Below are positions 44,975 through 53,964 of a stretch of 64,000 nucleotides of DNA, piece by piece. The first letter of the stretch is position 1. Each line of letters begins with the position of its first letter. Made by a program: the position numbers and the translations under genes. The stretch comes from SHNJ01 sp964458615 (lineage in GTDB: Bacteria; Pseudomonadota; Alphaproteobacteria; SHNJ01): NCBI GenBank assembly GCA_964458615.1, contig CAYWJR010000001.1:1-64000 (forward strand), in the 5' to 3' direction. A model generated the notes under the pieces. The model saw only the letters and a list, made by a program, of their open reading frames with translations. It was not told the origin of the DNA and made no database searches.

Positions 44975-45400
44975 TTAATTCAATTTTTCAGCCGTTTTGC
45001 GTAATTCCGGCGGACAATGCCGGTTATTGCGCACATAATCGTCAATAACATACAGTGAACTGGCGATCCGTTCCAATTGGCTGAATTCATATGGATTTTG
45101 TTCATAAAGCCGCGCCGCAACTTCGGTCATTAAATGCATCGCCCGCAACCACGCCGTCGCCCTGCGATCCGGGAAAACCGTGTCGATATCGCCTTCTTCT
45201 AAACGTTGGTAATTTGCGGTTATCACGCCCAACAAAGCCTGTGGGTTATGCGACATTTGTTCCAACAATCGCCGGGATTGTTTGTAAATTTCCGTGGCGC
45301 CTGGATCAGGCAATGGAATTGCCTTGAATTCATTTTTGCCTTGGGCATGCGGCAACGATTCGATTATATCGTGTAAATTCCCTGTCCGGTAAGAACGCAT
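44975..45400 (-). CDS. Small protein of unknown function
   Basis: The protein has 141 residues, mostly helical, with no signal or membrane segment. One Cys near the end (HCPPELRK). The central helix run includes RLLEQMSHNPQALLGVITAN and LRAMHLMTEVAARLYEQ. No family recognised. It is monocistronic, with its own terminator and no partner within 140 bases upstream. Confidence 0.55.
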   Translation of the reverse strand: MRSYRTGNLHDIIESLPHAQGKNEFKAIPLPDPGATEIYKQSRRLLEQMSHNPQALLGVITANYQRLEEGDIDTVFPDRRATAWLRAMHLMTEVAARLYEQNPYEFSQLERIASSLYVIDDYVRNNRHCPPELRKTAEKLN

Positions 45401-45476
45401 GGGCTTAATTATCCCTAGTTGCTCTGTGCCGATTGTATTTTTTATTATCCTTTCAGCATGTCATGAAAGGAATAAG

Positions 45477-45501
45477 AAAAGGTTAATGAAAATTAACTTT
45501 T
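45477..45501 (-). terminator. AT-rich hairpin, probable terminator after hflX
   Basis: On the minus strand AAAAGTTAAT-TTTC-ATTAACCTTTT forms a 10-bp stem with one bulge, followed by CTTATT. The GTTAAT/ATTAAC arms are also a perfect palindrome. Weak GC content makes it a modest terminator. Confidence 0.5.
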
Positions 45502-45542
45502 ATGGCAATCATCGTGCGGATTTTTAATTTAAATACAATGCG

Positions 45543-46886
45543 TTAAATGGCATCCGACATTGATTCGTCACTATCATCGTCTTGTGCGAACAAAGGAAAC
45601 TTGGCCTTGAACCGCTGCCATTCGCCATTATTGATCGACAATTCGAGTTTGCAGCCATCTTCGGTATCTTCGCGGTTCAATATTTGCGCATGGCGGTACA
45701 ACCAAGCCATCTCCTCGCCCGCCTGCCCCGGCAATGTGATTGCCTGGCGGCGCATACCTTGGGCCAATTTAGTTTCAATTTGATCGAGCAATGCGCCAAT
45801 CCCCTCGCCCGTAATGGCGGAAACGGGGGCAACAAAATCCGATTTTTGCCAATCCGAACGCACGCCGCCCGGATCCAGCAGGTCGATTTTATTCCATACC
45901 TCGATCATGCGGGAACGCCAATCCGATTCTTCGATACCAAGATCGGATAAAACTTTTTCGACATCGGATTTTTGCGCGTCGGTTTCTTCGGACGATAAAT
46001 CGCGCACATGCAATATCAAATCCGCTTGGCGCACTTCTTCGAGTGTCGCGCGAAACGCCGCCACCAATTGTGTCGGCAAATCCGATATAAAACCGACCGT
46101 ATCGGACAACAAAATTTTTCTGCCCGACGGCAATTTCAATGGGCGGATTGTCGGATCCAAAGTCGCGAACAACATGTCCTTGGCCAACACCTGCGCATTC
46201 GTCAGATGGTTGAACAATGTCGATTTCCCGGCGTTGGTGTAACCGACCAGGGCGACCATGGGAATGTCGTTGCGCTGCCTGGATTTACGTTGCAATGCCC
46301 GCGTACGCACAACGCCGTCCAATTCGATTTTGATTTTTTCGATTCTCGCCTCCAGCATGCGGCGATCCAATTCCAATTGTTTTTCACCGGGGCCGCCCAA
46401 AAATCCGCGTCCGCCGCGTTGCCGTTCCAAGTGCGTCCATGATCTGACCAAACGGCTGCGTTGGAATGTCAATGCCGCCAATTCCACCTGCAACCGGCCT
46501 TCGTGCGTTTGCGCGCGGGCGCCGAAAATTTCCAAAATCATGCCGGTGCGGTCGATGACTTTTACTTTGCAGGCGTTTTCCAAATTGCGCTGTTGCCCGG
46601 GCGTCAATGCCGCATCGACAAACAACAATTGCACTTTGTTGTTGGTTAAATAGGATTTTAATTCGTCCGCTTTGCCCGAACCGATATAAGTTGCCGGGGA
46701 AATTTTCGACAATGCGGTGACTTCGGATCCAAATATTTCCAGATCAATCGCTTCGGCCAATCCAACCGCCTCGGCCAAACTGGATTCGGCCGAACGGGGC
46801 GATGCAAACCGATCCGTTTTCAGAATCGGATGCAACACAAAGACCTTCGTTGGCTGAAGATCGTTCATCAACGTTGGATCAGTCAT
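45543..46886 (-). CDS. hflX: Ribosome-associated GTPase HflX
   Basis: Splits stalled ribosomes under stress in studied bacteria. The protein has 447 residues. An N-terminal HflX domain (about 25-190, with YIGSGKADEL and GPGEKQLELDRR) precedes a G domain with G1 GYTNAGKST, G3 DTVGFISDLPTQL and G4 NKIDLL. A C-terminal segment of about 60 residues follows. Begins 19 bases after hfq on the same strand, the usual hfq-hflX pairing. Confidence 0.93.
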   Translation of the reverse strand: MTDPTLMNDLQPTKVFVLHPILKTDRFASPRSAESSLAEAVGLAEAIDLEIFGSEVTALSKISPATYIGSGKADELKSYLTNNKVQLLFVDAALTPGQQRNLENACKVKVIDRTGMILEIFGARAQTHEGRLQVELAALTFQRSRLVRSWTHLERQRGGRGFLGGPGEKQLELDRRMLEARIEKIKIELDGVVRTRALQRKSRQRNDIPMVALVGYTNAGKSTLFNHLTNAQVLAKDMLFATLDPTIRPLKLPSGRKILLSDTVGFISDLPTQLVAAFRATLEEVRQADLILHVRDLSSEETDAQKSDVEKVLSDLGIEESDWRSRMIEVWNKIDLLDPGGVRSDWQKSDFVAPVSAITGEGIGALLDQIETKLAQGMRRQAITLPGQAGEEMAWLYRHAQILNREDTEDGCKLELSINNGEWQRFKAKFPLFAQDDDSDESMSDAI

Positions 46887-46905
46887 ATATGGCTATGGCA
46901 GGCAA

Positions 46906-47190
46906 TTACGGTTTTACAGCCGCATCCAAAGTAGCGCCGGCTTCGATCGTTTCGTTTTCTTTCGGATCGTACAGCGATACAGGGCCGCCAGGCATAATGG
47001 TCGAAATGGCATGTTTGTATACCAATTGCGACATCGCATCCCGGCGCAGAAGGACGCAAAAATTATCAAACCAAGTTACGATTCCCTGTAATTTGACGCC
47101 GTTGACCAAAAATACGGTCACGGGCACTTTTTGTTTCCGGATGTTATTTAAAAATACATCTTGAACATTTTGGTTTTTTTCTTGGGCCAT
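46906..47190 (-). CDS. hfq: RNA-binding protein Hfq
   Basis: Hexameric Sm-like RNA chaperone that pairs small RNAs with mRNAs. The protein has 94 residues. The Sm1 segment VQDVFLNNIRKQKVPVTVFL and Sm2 motif YKHAIST are canonical. The acidic C-terminal tail (ETIEAGATLDAAVKP) is short. Preceded by a purine-rich AAAGAGAAA ribosome site on the minus strand. Confidence 0.96.
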   Translation of the reverse strand: MAQEKNQNVQDVFLNNIRKQKVPVTVFLVNGVKLQGIVTWFDNFCVLLRRDAMSQLVYKHAISTIMPGGPVSLYDPKENETIEAGATLDAAVKP

Positions 47191-47351
47191 GTAATTTTCT
47201 CTTTATTTTATTGAAATGACCAGTATGGACGGACAACTACATAATCTAATTAATAGGTAATGTAAATAACCAATATCAACCAGGAATTGTAATATTATAA
47301 CAAGTTAAAAAAATTTAAGCAAAGGCAAAAAATATGCAGCAACAAACTGGT

Positions 47352-48611
47352 TTAACGGGAATCTCTAGCCCCCCTTAATCGCATAAGTTGCACCACATTG
47401 TCGTAAAAGAACGATACGGCAATACCAGTCATTAGCCACATTGTGAATCCCATGGGATAATTAGACTTGTTGGTATTGATGGTTAAAGCGGATGCAATAG
47501 TCGCTGAGAAAGCGGTAACAAAAGCGCTACTCCCTACCCCCAACCATGTAGCCATCACAGAAGGCGGATTCATAGCAAGGTCTAATTCAACAGGATCCGG
47601 AAGTTCGTATTTTACCGCTGTGCTAGAACCTGTATTGGCGGGTTGATATTCCACGGTTGGCACTGGCTTGGGTTGTGGCTGCGGAATGTTGCGTGGATTG
47701 GGTGTTACACTCGGTCTGCCATTTTTGCCCCTGGGTTGACGAGGCGCGAATTTTCCGCTGCCTGCGCAGCGCACCGTAATTTGCGCAGTCGCAGTTTCGG
47801 TTTCAACCAAATCCGTATGAATTCGATCAGCCAGTTTATGTAATTTTCCGTCTTCCGACGCCGGTACAATTTGTGAAATATGCGATTGAATTAAACGGCT
47901 AACTTGCGCCTTGCCTTGAACAGAAAAAGGAATTGCGAAATAATTACGCATCCCATTATGGCCTAATGGCGGACAATTTTCCTCTATCTTCCACAAACGG
48001 CATAAAAACAACAAATCATTTTTGAAATCCGGATTTTTATTTAACAAACTTTGCAACCGCTCTGCTGCTTGGGATTCGCTTTTAATCCCGTAAAAATTTA
48101 CGGCAACCTGCGCAAGACGCAAACTCAACGCCTTTCTTTGCGGAAATTCCAGTAATTCTAAATAGGAATTTGGCAAAACATAATCGCGCTTGTTAATTCT
48201 GTCATTATTCGAATCCGCGATTGCGGCAGTGCCCGAATTCACACCCTGTTCCGATTTTGCCTTATAGGAAGGATGCAGAGTAAATGACCCGCGCATGGCA
48301 TCGGTAACAAACCCTTGCGATACCAATGTGCTGGCTATTTTGCGAACCGCTTGGGGGTCCAATTTCGTGTTGGCTGCCGACGAAACAGGGCTGCTAAACA
48401 TAACCACAACCGGATCATGACCCCGGTTTGCAAAAGAAATTTTTCCGCCATGCGCGGTATCTTCTGCAGCAAGGCCAAAAAAATCCAACGCGATTGCCAG
48501 TTCCGATACGGTAAAATCCAGCGGTACCGGTTTATGGAAAAGCCTCTCCAGTGCGGAAATTTGCTTGCGGTTTAAATTGACAGTCCGATTTACTGTTGCC
48601 GTTTTACTCAT
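47352..48611 (-). CDS. Membrane protein with a divergent HicA-like N-terminal domain
   Basis: The protein has 419 residues. Residues 12-105 follow the HicA (YcfA) pattern: ALERLFHKP, a helix, FGLAAED, then GGKISFAN and VRKIASTLVSQGF. HicA toxins are small mRNA-cutting proteins with a double-stranded-RNA-binding-like fold; here the catalytic His of the second strand and the later Pro-His pair are absent, so RNA cleavage is unlikely. Residues 130-260 are unassigned, 275-335 are a Pro-rich linker, and two membrane helices follow (about 355-380 and 388-408). No HicB gene is beside it. It sits in the ntrX-hfq gap where trkA is often found in this class. Domain assignment is inference. Confidence 0.55.
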   Translation of the reverse strand: MSKTATVNRTVNLNRKQISALERLFHKPVPLDFTVSELAIALDFFGLAAEDTAHGGKISFANRGHDPVVVMFSSPVSSAANTKLDPQAVRKIASTLVSQGFVTDAMRGSFTLHPSYKAKSEQGVNSGTAAIADSNNDRINKRDYVLPNSYLELLEFPQRKALSLRLAQVAVNFYGIKSESQAAERLQSLLNKNPDFKNDLLFLCRLWKIEENCPPLGHNGMRNYFAIPFSVQGKAQVSRLIQSHISQIVPASEDGKLHKLADRIHTDLVETETATAQITVRCAGSGKFAPRQPRGKNGRPSVTPNPRNIPQPQPKPVPTVEYQPANTGSSTAVKYELPDPVELDLAMNPPSVMATWLGVGSSAFVTAFSATIASALTINTNKSNYPMGFTMWLMTGIAVSFFYDNVVQLMRLRGARDSR

Positions 48612-48640
48612 ACCCTTGCCTTTTATTTATGTTTTTTGGC

Positions 48641-48669
48641 AAAGTATCTATACAGCACACAAACGTCAA
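48641..48669 (-). promoter_or_regulatory. Candidate promoter for the HicA-like membrane gene
   Basis: On the minus strand TTGACG (48669-48664) and TACTTT (48646-48641) are 17 bases apart, about 30 bases before the ATG at 48611. The -10 is a weak match. Confidence 0.35.
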
Positions 48670-48693
48670 GACCCATTCTGTTAAGAATGGGTC
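48670..48693. repeat. 9-bp inverted repeat after ntrX
   Basis: GACCCATTC-TGTTAA-GAATGGGTC, perfect stem, 30 bases after the ntrX stop and abutting the -35-like TTGACG of the next gene on the minus strand. The T-run is poor, so it may be an attenuator, an operator or a weak terminator. Confidence 0.5.
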
Positions 48694-48723
48694 CTAAACA
48701 TTTGTAATATAATTATATTAAAC

Positions 48724-50214
48724 TTAGCTCGCTTGCGCCTTCGTCTCCGGCAACAACTCCCCCGCTTCGTTCGCGGCTCCGGATGTGTTGACACCAAGCG
48801 ACTTCAACTTGCGGTGCAAGGCCGAACGTTCCATCCCGATAAAGGCCGCCGTGCGGGAAATATTGCCGCCAAAACGCGTGACTTGCGCCAACAAATATTC
48901 GCGTTCGAATACTTCGCGCGCATCCCGCAACGGCAATGTCATAATTTCAGCCGAGCGATCATGACGCATAATATCCGGCGTTGCCTGGGAAATGTCTGGT
49001 GGCAATAAATCCGCGCCGATCGGTTCCGATGTCGCGCCGCCAGCCATGATCAAAACCCATTCAATCACGTTACGCAATTGGCGAACGTTGCCCGGCCAAT
49101 CATAGGCCTGCAATGCCGCCAATGCATCGTCCGACAAACGGCGGGATGGCAAACCGGATGTTTCAGCCGCCCGTTCCATAAACGCCTTGGCAAGATCCGG
49201 AATATCCTCGCGCCGCAACGACAATGGAGGCACCTGAATCGGCACGACATTCAAACGGTAATACAAATCCTGGCGGAAACGGCCCTGCGCCATCAAATCC
49301 TGCAAATTGCGGTTGGTCGACGCAATCACCCGTAAATCGACGCGGATCGGCGTATTGCCGCCGACGCGTTGGAACGTTTGATCCTGTAGCGCGCGGACGA
49401 TTTTGCCTTGGGTTTCCAGCGGCATATCGGCTACTTCGTCTAAAAACAACGTGCCGGAATGCGCCATTTCTAAAACGCCGACTTTGCGGCTGACCTGGCC
49501 GGTTTCGGAATCTTTGCGGACTTCGGAACCGAACAATTCGACTTCCAATCTGTCGGGACGCATCGTTGCGCAATTCAAAGCCACAAATGGCCCTGTGGCG
49601 CGGCGCGATTTTTGATGCAACATGCGCGCAACGACTTCTTTACCGGACCCGGCGGGGCCAGTGATCAACACACGGCTGTTGGTTGGGGCAACGCGTTCGA
49701 TCGTTTGGCGAACCGTTTGAATAGTTTGTGATTTACCGGTTAATTCCGATTCCTTGGTATTATACTGGCGCAATTCTTCGATTTCACGGGTCATTTGCGC
49801 CGCCTGCAAGGCGTTGCGCACAACCAACGACAAACGATCGGAATTGAACGGTTTGGAAATGAAATCATATGCGCCGATTTTTGTCGAACGAACCGCAGCT
49901 TCAATCGATCCATGCCCGGAAATCATCACCGCAGGCAATGTAGGGTGTTCGCGTTTAATTTGTTCCAGCAATTGAATACCGTCCAATTTGCTGCCCTGAA
50001 GCCAAATATCCAAAATAACCAAAGACGGGCGTTTTTCACGAATCGCCTTGATCGCGTCGGTGTCGGTGCCAACGGTTCTGACGATATATTTTTTGTCTTT
50101 CTCGTCTTCAAGAACGCCCTTGATGCTTTCGCGAATATCCGCTTCGTCATCCACCACCAAAATATCGGGTTGAATGCCGGAATTGTCGTTTACGAATTCT
50201 AAATCGTCGCTCAT
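48724..50214 (-). CDS. ntrX: Response regulator NtrX
   Basis: Cytosolic partner of NtrY in nitrogen, redox and envelope control in alphaproteobacteria. The protein has 496 residues. The receiver domain (1-130) has phospho-acceptor D69 in LVILDIWL. The AAA+ domain (about 150-385) has Walker A GPAGSGKE and HSGTLFLDEVADMP, but the GAFTGA loop that contacts sigma54 is replaced (SEVRKDSETGQVS), as in other NtrX, so it probably does not activate sigma54 promoters. A Fis-type HTH (about 440-480, NISRTAAFIGMERSALHRK) ends the protein. Encoded 91 bases downstream of ntrY. Confidence 0.93.
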   Translation of the reverse strand: MSDDLEFVNDNSGIQPDILVVDDEADIRESIKGVLEDEKDKKYIVRTVGTDTDAIKAIREKRPSLVILDIWLQGSKLDGIQLLEQIKREHPTLPAVMISGHGSIEAAVRSTKIGAYDFISKPFNSDRLSLVVRNALQAAQMTREIEELRQYNTKESELTGKSQTIQTVRQTIERVAPTNSRVLITGPAGSGKEVVARMLHQKSRRATGPFVALNCATMRPDRLEVELFGSEVRKDSETGQVSRKVGVLEMAHSGTLFLDEVADMPLETQGKIVRALQDQTFQRVGGNTPIRVDLRVIASTNRNLQDLMAQGRFRQDLYYRLNVVPIQVPPLSLRREDIPDLAKAFMERAAETSGLPSRRLSDDALAALQAYDWPGNVRQLRNVIEWVLIMAGGATSEPIGADLLPPDISQATPDIMRHDRSAEIMTLPLRDAREVFEREYLLAQVTRFGGNISRTAAFIGMERSALHRKLKSLGVNTSGAANEAGELLPETKAQAS

Positions 50215-50305
50215 GATTCACCACCTTGGGTCTGATCGTTCACATTAAGAAACGTTAATCTTTATAAAGCTTAATAGAGTTTAACGGTCTTACTTACTGT
50301 GTCTT

Positions 50306-52552
50306 TTACGCCGCGTCGGCGTGATTTTCTTGTCCTAAATTTACACCCTGTTGTGCAAAGAACACAAGAGTAACTTTTGCACCACCTGAAATACTATCCC
50401 CAAGAAATAATTCGCCATGATGGTCTTCGACGATTTTTTTTACGATCGCCAAACCCAATCCGGTTCCTTTGGCGCGCGTTGTAACATACGGTTCAATCAA
50501 GCGTTCCCGGCCTTCTTTGGGGAAACCTTTGCCGTTGTCCGACACGATCAATGTGGTTTTATTTTCATCCGCCAAAATTTCGATATTTATTTTACCAGGT
50601 TCAGGCGAAACATTATCCACAGAATCTTTTGCCTCGATTGCTTCGGCGGCATTCTTCAAAAGATTGTTCAACGCCTGGCGCATCAAACTGGCATCGCAAA
50701 CCAACTGCGCGCTGGATAAATCATGCGCATCGACTTGGAATTGAATATTTTGATGCGCATTTTTTTGCAACAGCACCGAATCGCGTATAATCGCCAGCAG
50801 ATTTTCCGATTTCATAACCGGGGTAGGCATGCGCGCAAAAGACGAAAATTCGTCCAGCATACGCCCCAAATCTTCGACATGGCGAACGATGGTATCGGTG
50901 CAACTGACGAATGTTTCCGGGTCTTCGGCAATCTGCTTTAAATACTTGCGTTTTAACCGTTCCGCCGACAATTGGATCGGCGTCAATGGGTTGCGGATTT
51001 CATGCGCCAAACGCCGCGCCACATCCGCCCAAGCCGAGCTACGCTGTGCGATCAGCAATTGGGTAATATCGTCGAATGTCACGACCATGCCGCGAATGTC
51101 GTTTTCCGCCGTATCCATGCTGACACGCAACAATAACGTTCTGGTTTGACCGTCGTCCAGCGTCAGTTGAATTTGTTTTTCAAACGGCTTGTCGCGCCTT
51201 GTATTGTGCAAAACGCTTTCCAACGCTTCGTCCCATTCCGGCAAAACCAAACTTAGATTTTCGCCGATGTTTTTTTCAAGATCTACGTTCAACAATTCCG
51301 ATGCGCGTTTATTCGGATATTGAATCCGCCCTTCGGAATCAAGACCGATCACCCCGGCGCTGACGCCGGATAAAACGACTTCGGTAAAACGGCGGCGCGC
51401 GTCGATTTGCCGGTTCGCTTCGATCAACTCTCGGCGCTGTGTATCCAATTGATTGGTCATGCGGTTAAACGCCTTGGACAACAAACCGATTTCGTTGCTG
51501 CCCGGGGTTGGTTCCACCCGGACCGATAAATCGCCGGCCGCCACGCGTTCCGAAGCTTCGATCAAATCGCCCACGGGTTTGACCAATTTATTGGCGATAT
51601 TCAATCCAACGCCGATCGCGCCGAATAATAACAATAATGCGACCACCAAATAAATAATGGCGAATAATGCCTGCAAATCGTTGCGTTGGCCCGATAATTG
51701 TTCGAACGATTCGGCCGCTTCGCGGGTTTTTTCCATATGGCTAAGCACTGCGGAATCGATCAATCGCCCGACATACAAATACGCGCCAGGAATATTTTCC
51801 AATCGTACGATAGCGCGAACGCGGTCTTCGGTGTCATTGGTGAAAATCGCGACATCGCCCTGCTCCGCCTTGTCGATTATGTCTTTTGGAATGGGTTCGA
51901 ATTCCAGGGAAAAAGTCAACGAAGACCGGGCATATACCCGGCCATTCGGATCGAATACAATCGCTTCGGCCAACGAACGCAACGCCGCGTGCGTTTCCAG
52001 AAATTTATTGAAAAAGGCCGTGTCGCCCAACAATTCGGTCGCCTCGCGGTTGATGTCGCCAGCCATGGTTTGAATATCCGCGCGAATGACTTCTTGGTGT
52101 TCGCGCAAATACGCCTCGGCCACGCTGCGCGATTCCAAAAGCGCGGTGTTGACTCTTTCGCTGAACCAGGCTTCGACGCCAAGATTGAAAAACACGGCGG
52201 AAAATCCAGCGACAAAAATTGTCGGCACGACCGCAAGAAATCCAAGCAGCACCACAAGACGGGTGTGCAAACGCGATCCGGCCGGGTTGCGGCGGCGCGC
52301 CACCATCAATGTGGCAAGGCCGCGATAAACGAAAAATCCAAGCACCAACAATATGCCCGCATTGATGGTCATCAATACTTTTACTTTGTATGGGTCCGGG
52401 CCATATGGCGGATTGCTGGTCAATGTGACATAGGTCAAAACGCCGCTGGCCAGGGCTGCGAACGCGACGATCCAGCTTAGTTTGCGCATGACGTTATTGC
52501 GGCGTACCCACAATAAAAAGGACAGGAAGGAGGATGTTTTATGAATGGCCAT
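50306..52552 (-). CDS. ntrY: Sensor histidine kinase NtrY
   Basis: Membrane sensor that phosphorylates NtrX. The protein has 748 residues. Three membrane helices lie in the first 115 residues and another at about 288-310, flanking a periplasmic or extracytosolic domain. A HAMP (about 310-365), a PAS (about 380-490), a HisKA with H517 in RLAHEIRNPLTP, and an HATPase with NNLLKNAAEAIE, DNGKGFP and GTGLGLAIV follow. The start overlaps the stop of the Fis-like gene by 14 bases, so the kinase follows it in translation. Confidence 0.93.
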   Translation of the reverse strand: MAIHKTSSFLSFLLWVRRNNVMRKLSWIVAFAALASGVLTYVTLTSNPPYGPDPYKVKVLMTINAGILLVLGFFVYRGLATLMVARRRNPAGSRLHTRLVVLLGFLAVVPTIFVAGFSAVFFNLGVEAWFSERVNTALLESRSVAEAYLREHQEVIRADIQTMAGDINREATELLGDTAFFNKFLETHAALRSLAEAIVFDPNGRVYARSSLTFSLEFEPIPKDIIDKAEQGDVAIFTNDTEDRVRAIVRLENIPGAYLYVGRLIDSAVLSHMEKTREAAESFEQLSGQRNDLQALFAIIYLVVALLLLFGAIGVGLNIANKLVKPVGDLIEASERVAAGDLSVRVEPTPGSNEIGLLSKAFNRMTNQLDTQRRELIEANRQIDARRRFTEVVLSGVSAGVIGLDSEGRIQYPNKRASELLNVDLEKNIGENLSLVLPEWDEALESVLHNTRRDKPFEKQIQLTLDDGQTRTLLLRVSMDTAENDIRGMVVTFDDITQLLIAQRSSAWADVARRLAHEIRNPLTPIQLSAERLKRKYLKQIAEDPETFVSCTDTIVRHVEDLGRMLDEFSSFARMPTPVMKSENLLAIIRDSVLLQKNAHQNIQFQVDAHDLSSAQLVCDASLMRQALNNLLKNAAEAIEAKDSVDNVSPEPGKINIEILADENKTTLIVSDNGKGFPKEGRERLIEPYVTTRAKGTGLGLAIVKKIVEDHHGELFLGDSISGGAKVTLVFFAQQGVNLGQENHADAA

Positions 52553-52856
52553 GGTTTTTCTTTCTGACCGGAATGTTTAAAGCTTTGATCTTTTTGTGCA
52601 AGGTGTTGCGATTGATCCCAAGCATTTTTGCGGCGCGAATCCGGTTGCCGCGGCATTCCCGCAACGCATACATAATCAGCGGGCGTTCCACCTGCTGGAT
52701 AACTTGGTCATAAAGCCCGCCATTTTCCGCCGGCGTGTTTTGATTGCTGGCGCCGCGCACGAAAAATTCAATCATGTCCCGCCATTCGTTTTGGTGCAGG
52801 GATTTTATCCCGTCATCGGATTCTATCGCCATCGCAACGGTGCTGTCTTGGGTCAT
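52539..52856 (-). CDS. Stand-alone Fis-like DNA-binding protein (NtrC C-terminal-domain-like)
   Basis: The protein has 105 residues from the ATG at 52856; a longer frame lies inside dusB. The C-terminal half (LYDQVIQQVERPLIMYALRE, then GNRIRAAKMLGINRNTLHKK) matches both the enterobacterial nucleoid protein Fis and the DNA-binding end of NtrC, and the length equals Fis (98 residues). The preceding acidic segment (DMIEFF) resembles the Fis dimer helix. In most alphaproteobacteria this slot holds ntrB and full-length ntrC between dusB and ntrY; only this fragment-sized gene remains. Its start overlaps the dusB stop by one base (TAATG) and its end overlaps ntrY. Function, either as regulator of the operon or as a nucleoid protein, is inference. 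Confidence 0.85.
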   Translation of the reverse strand: MTQDSTVAMAIESDDGIKSLHQNEWRDMIEFFVRGASNQNTPAENGGLYDQVIQQVERPLIMYALRECRGNRIRAAKMLGINRNTLHKKIKALNIPVRKKNHGHS

Positions 52857-53884
52857 TATGCGGCCTGTTTGGACAATAACGGTTCGAAGAAATCGTCGAT
52901 CATTTGCAATACCGCGTCCGGATCGGCCGACACATTCACCTTTGCCCGGAAATCGGCGGAATCGGGCAATCCCTTGCTGTACCATCCCAAATGTTTGCGC
53001 GCGATTTTCAATCCCGTGCCGATGCCGTAATGCGACAACATATCCTGATAATGGGTTTTAATAATCGCATATTTTTCATGCAATGGCGGATCGGGCAGTT
53101 TTTCGCCAGTTCGCCAATAATGAATGACCTGATTTAAAAACCATGGCCGCCCATACGCCCCCCGCCCGATCATAACGCCGTCCGCCCCCGACGCATTCAA
53201 TGCATTGTCGACATCGTCGAACGTGCAAATATCGCCGTTGGCGATGACCGGCAATTTGGTCGCGCTTTTGACGGTTTGAATAAATGGCCAGTTTGCCTCG
53301 CCATTATAAAATTGGCATCGCGTGCGGCCATGCACGGTTATCATTTTAATCCCGGACTCTTCGGCGATTTTTGCGAATTTGGGCGCATTCAAATTGGTAT
53401 CGTCCCAACCCATGCGCATTTTCATCGTCACCGGCAATTTCACCGCCCGCACGGTTTCTTCCATAATTTTACCGGCCAAAACTTCGTCGCGCATCAAATG
53501 GGATCCGGCATATCCATTAACCACTTTTTTCGCCGGGCAACCGAAATTAATATCGATAATCGCCGCGCCCGAATCCTCGTTCAATTTGGCGGCATCGGCC
53601 ATCACATCCGGTTCGCACCCCGCCAATTGAACGGACATCGGAAATTCTTCGGGCAGATTTTTTGCCATCAATTGCGATTTGCGGCATTCGCGGATCATCG
53701 CCTGGCTGGCGATCATTTCCGATACCACAAGCCCCGCACCCTGGCGTTTTACCAATTTACGGAATGGCAGATCGGTAACGCCCGACATCGGCGCCAAAAT
53801 GACCGGATTCGAAATTTGAACCGATCCTATGTTGAACCCAGGTAATTTCGTGCCCGGATTGATATTGTTGGTTTTTTCAGTCAT
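52856..53884 (-). CDS. dusB: tRNA dihydrouridine synthase B
   Basis: FMN-dependent enzyme that reduces uridine to dihydrouridine in tRNA; formerly NifR3. The protein has 342 residues. PVILAPMSGVTDLPFR opens the FMN barrel, DINFGCPAKKV holds the catalytic Cys, and VHGRTRCQFYNG and GDICTFDDVDN are conserved. First gene of a minus-strand operon that runs dusB, Fis-like, ntrY, ntrX. Confidence 0.94.
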   Translation of the reverse strand: MTEKTNNINPGTKLPGFNIGSVQISNPVILAPMSGVTDLPFRKLVKRQGAGLVVSEMIASQAMIRECRKSQLMAKNLPEEFPMSVQLAGCEPDVMADAAKLNEDSGAAIIDINFGCPAKKVVNGYAGSHLMRDEVLAGKIMEETVRAVKLPVTMKMRMGWDDTNLNAPKFAKIAEESGIKMITVHGRTRCQFYNGEANWPFIQTVKSATKLPVIANGDICTFDDVDNALNASGADGVMIGRGAYGRPWFLNQVIHYWRTGEKLPDPPLHEKYAIIKTHYQDMLSHYGIGTGLKIARKHLGWYSKGLPDSADFRAKVNVSADPDAVLQMIDDFFEPLLSKQAA

Positions 53885-53964
53885 TAATTGCCCAATTTTT
53901 AGGCATAATAGATAATTATCGTTTATTTTGCAAGCATTTATGGTAAACCCCTAAATCTGTGAAA

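Noticed and set aside
47352..48611. A complete HicAB toxin-antitoxin system
   Set aside because: Only a divergent HicA-like segment is seen, without its catalytic His and without a HicB gene nearby.
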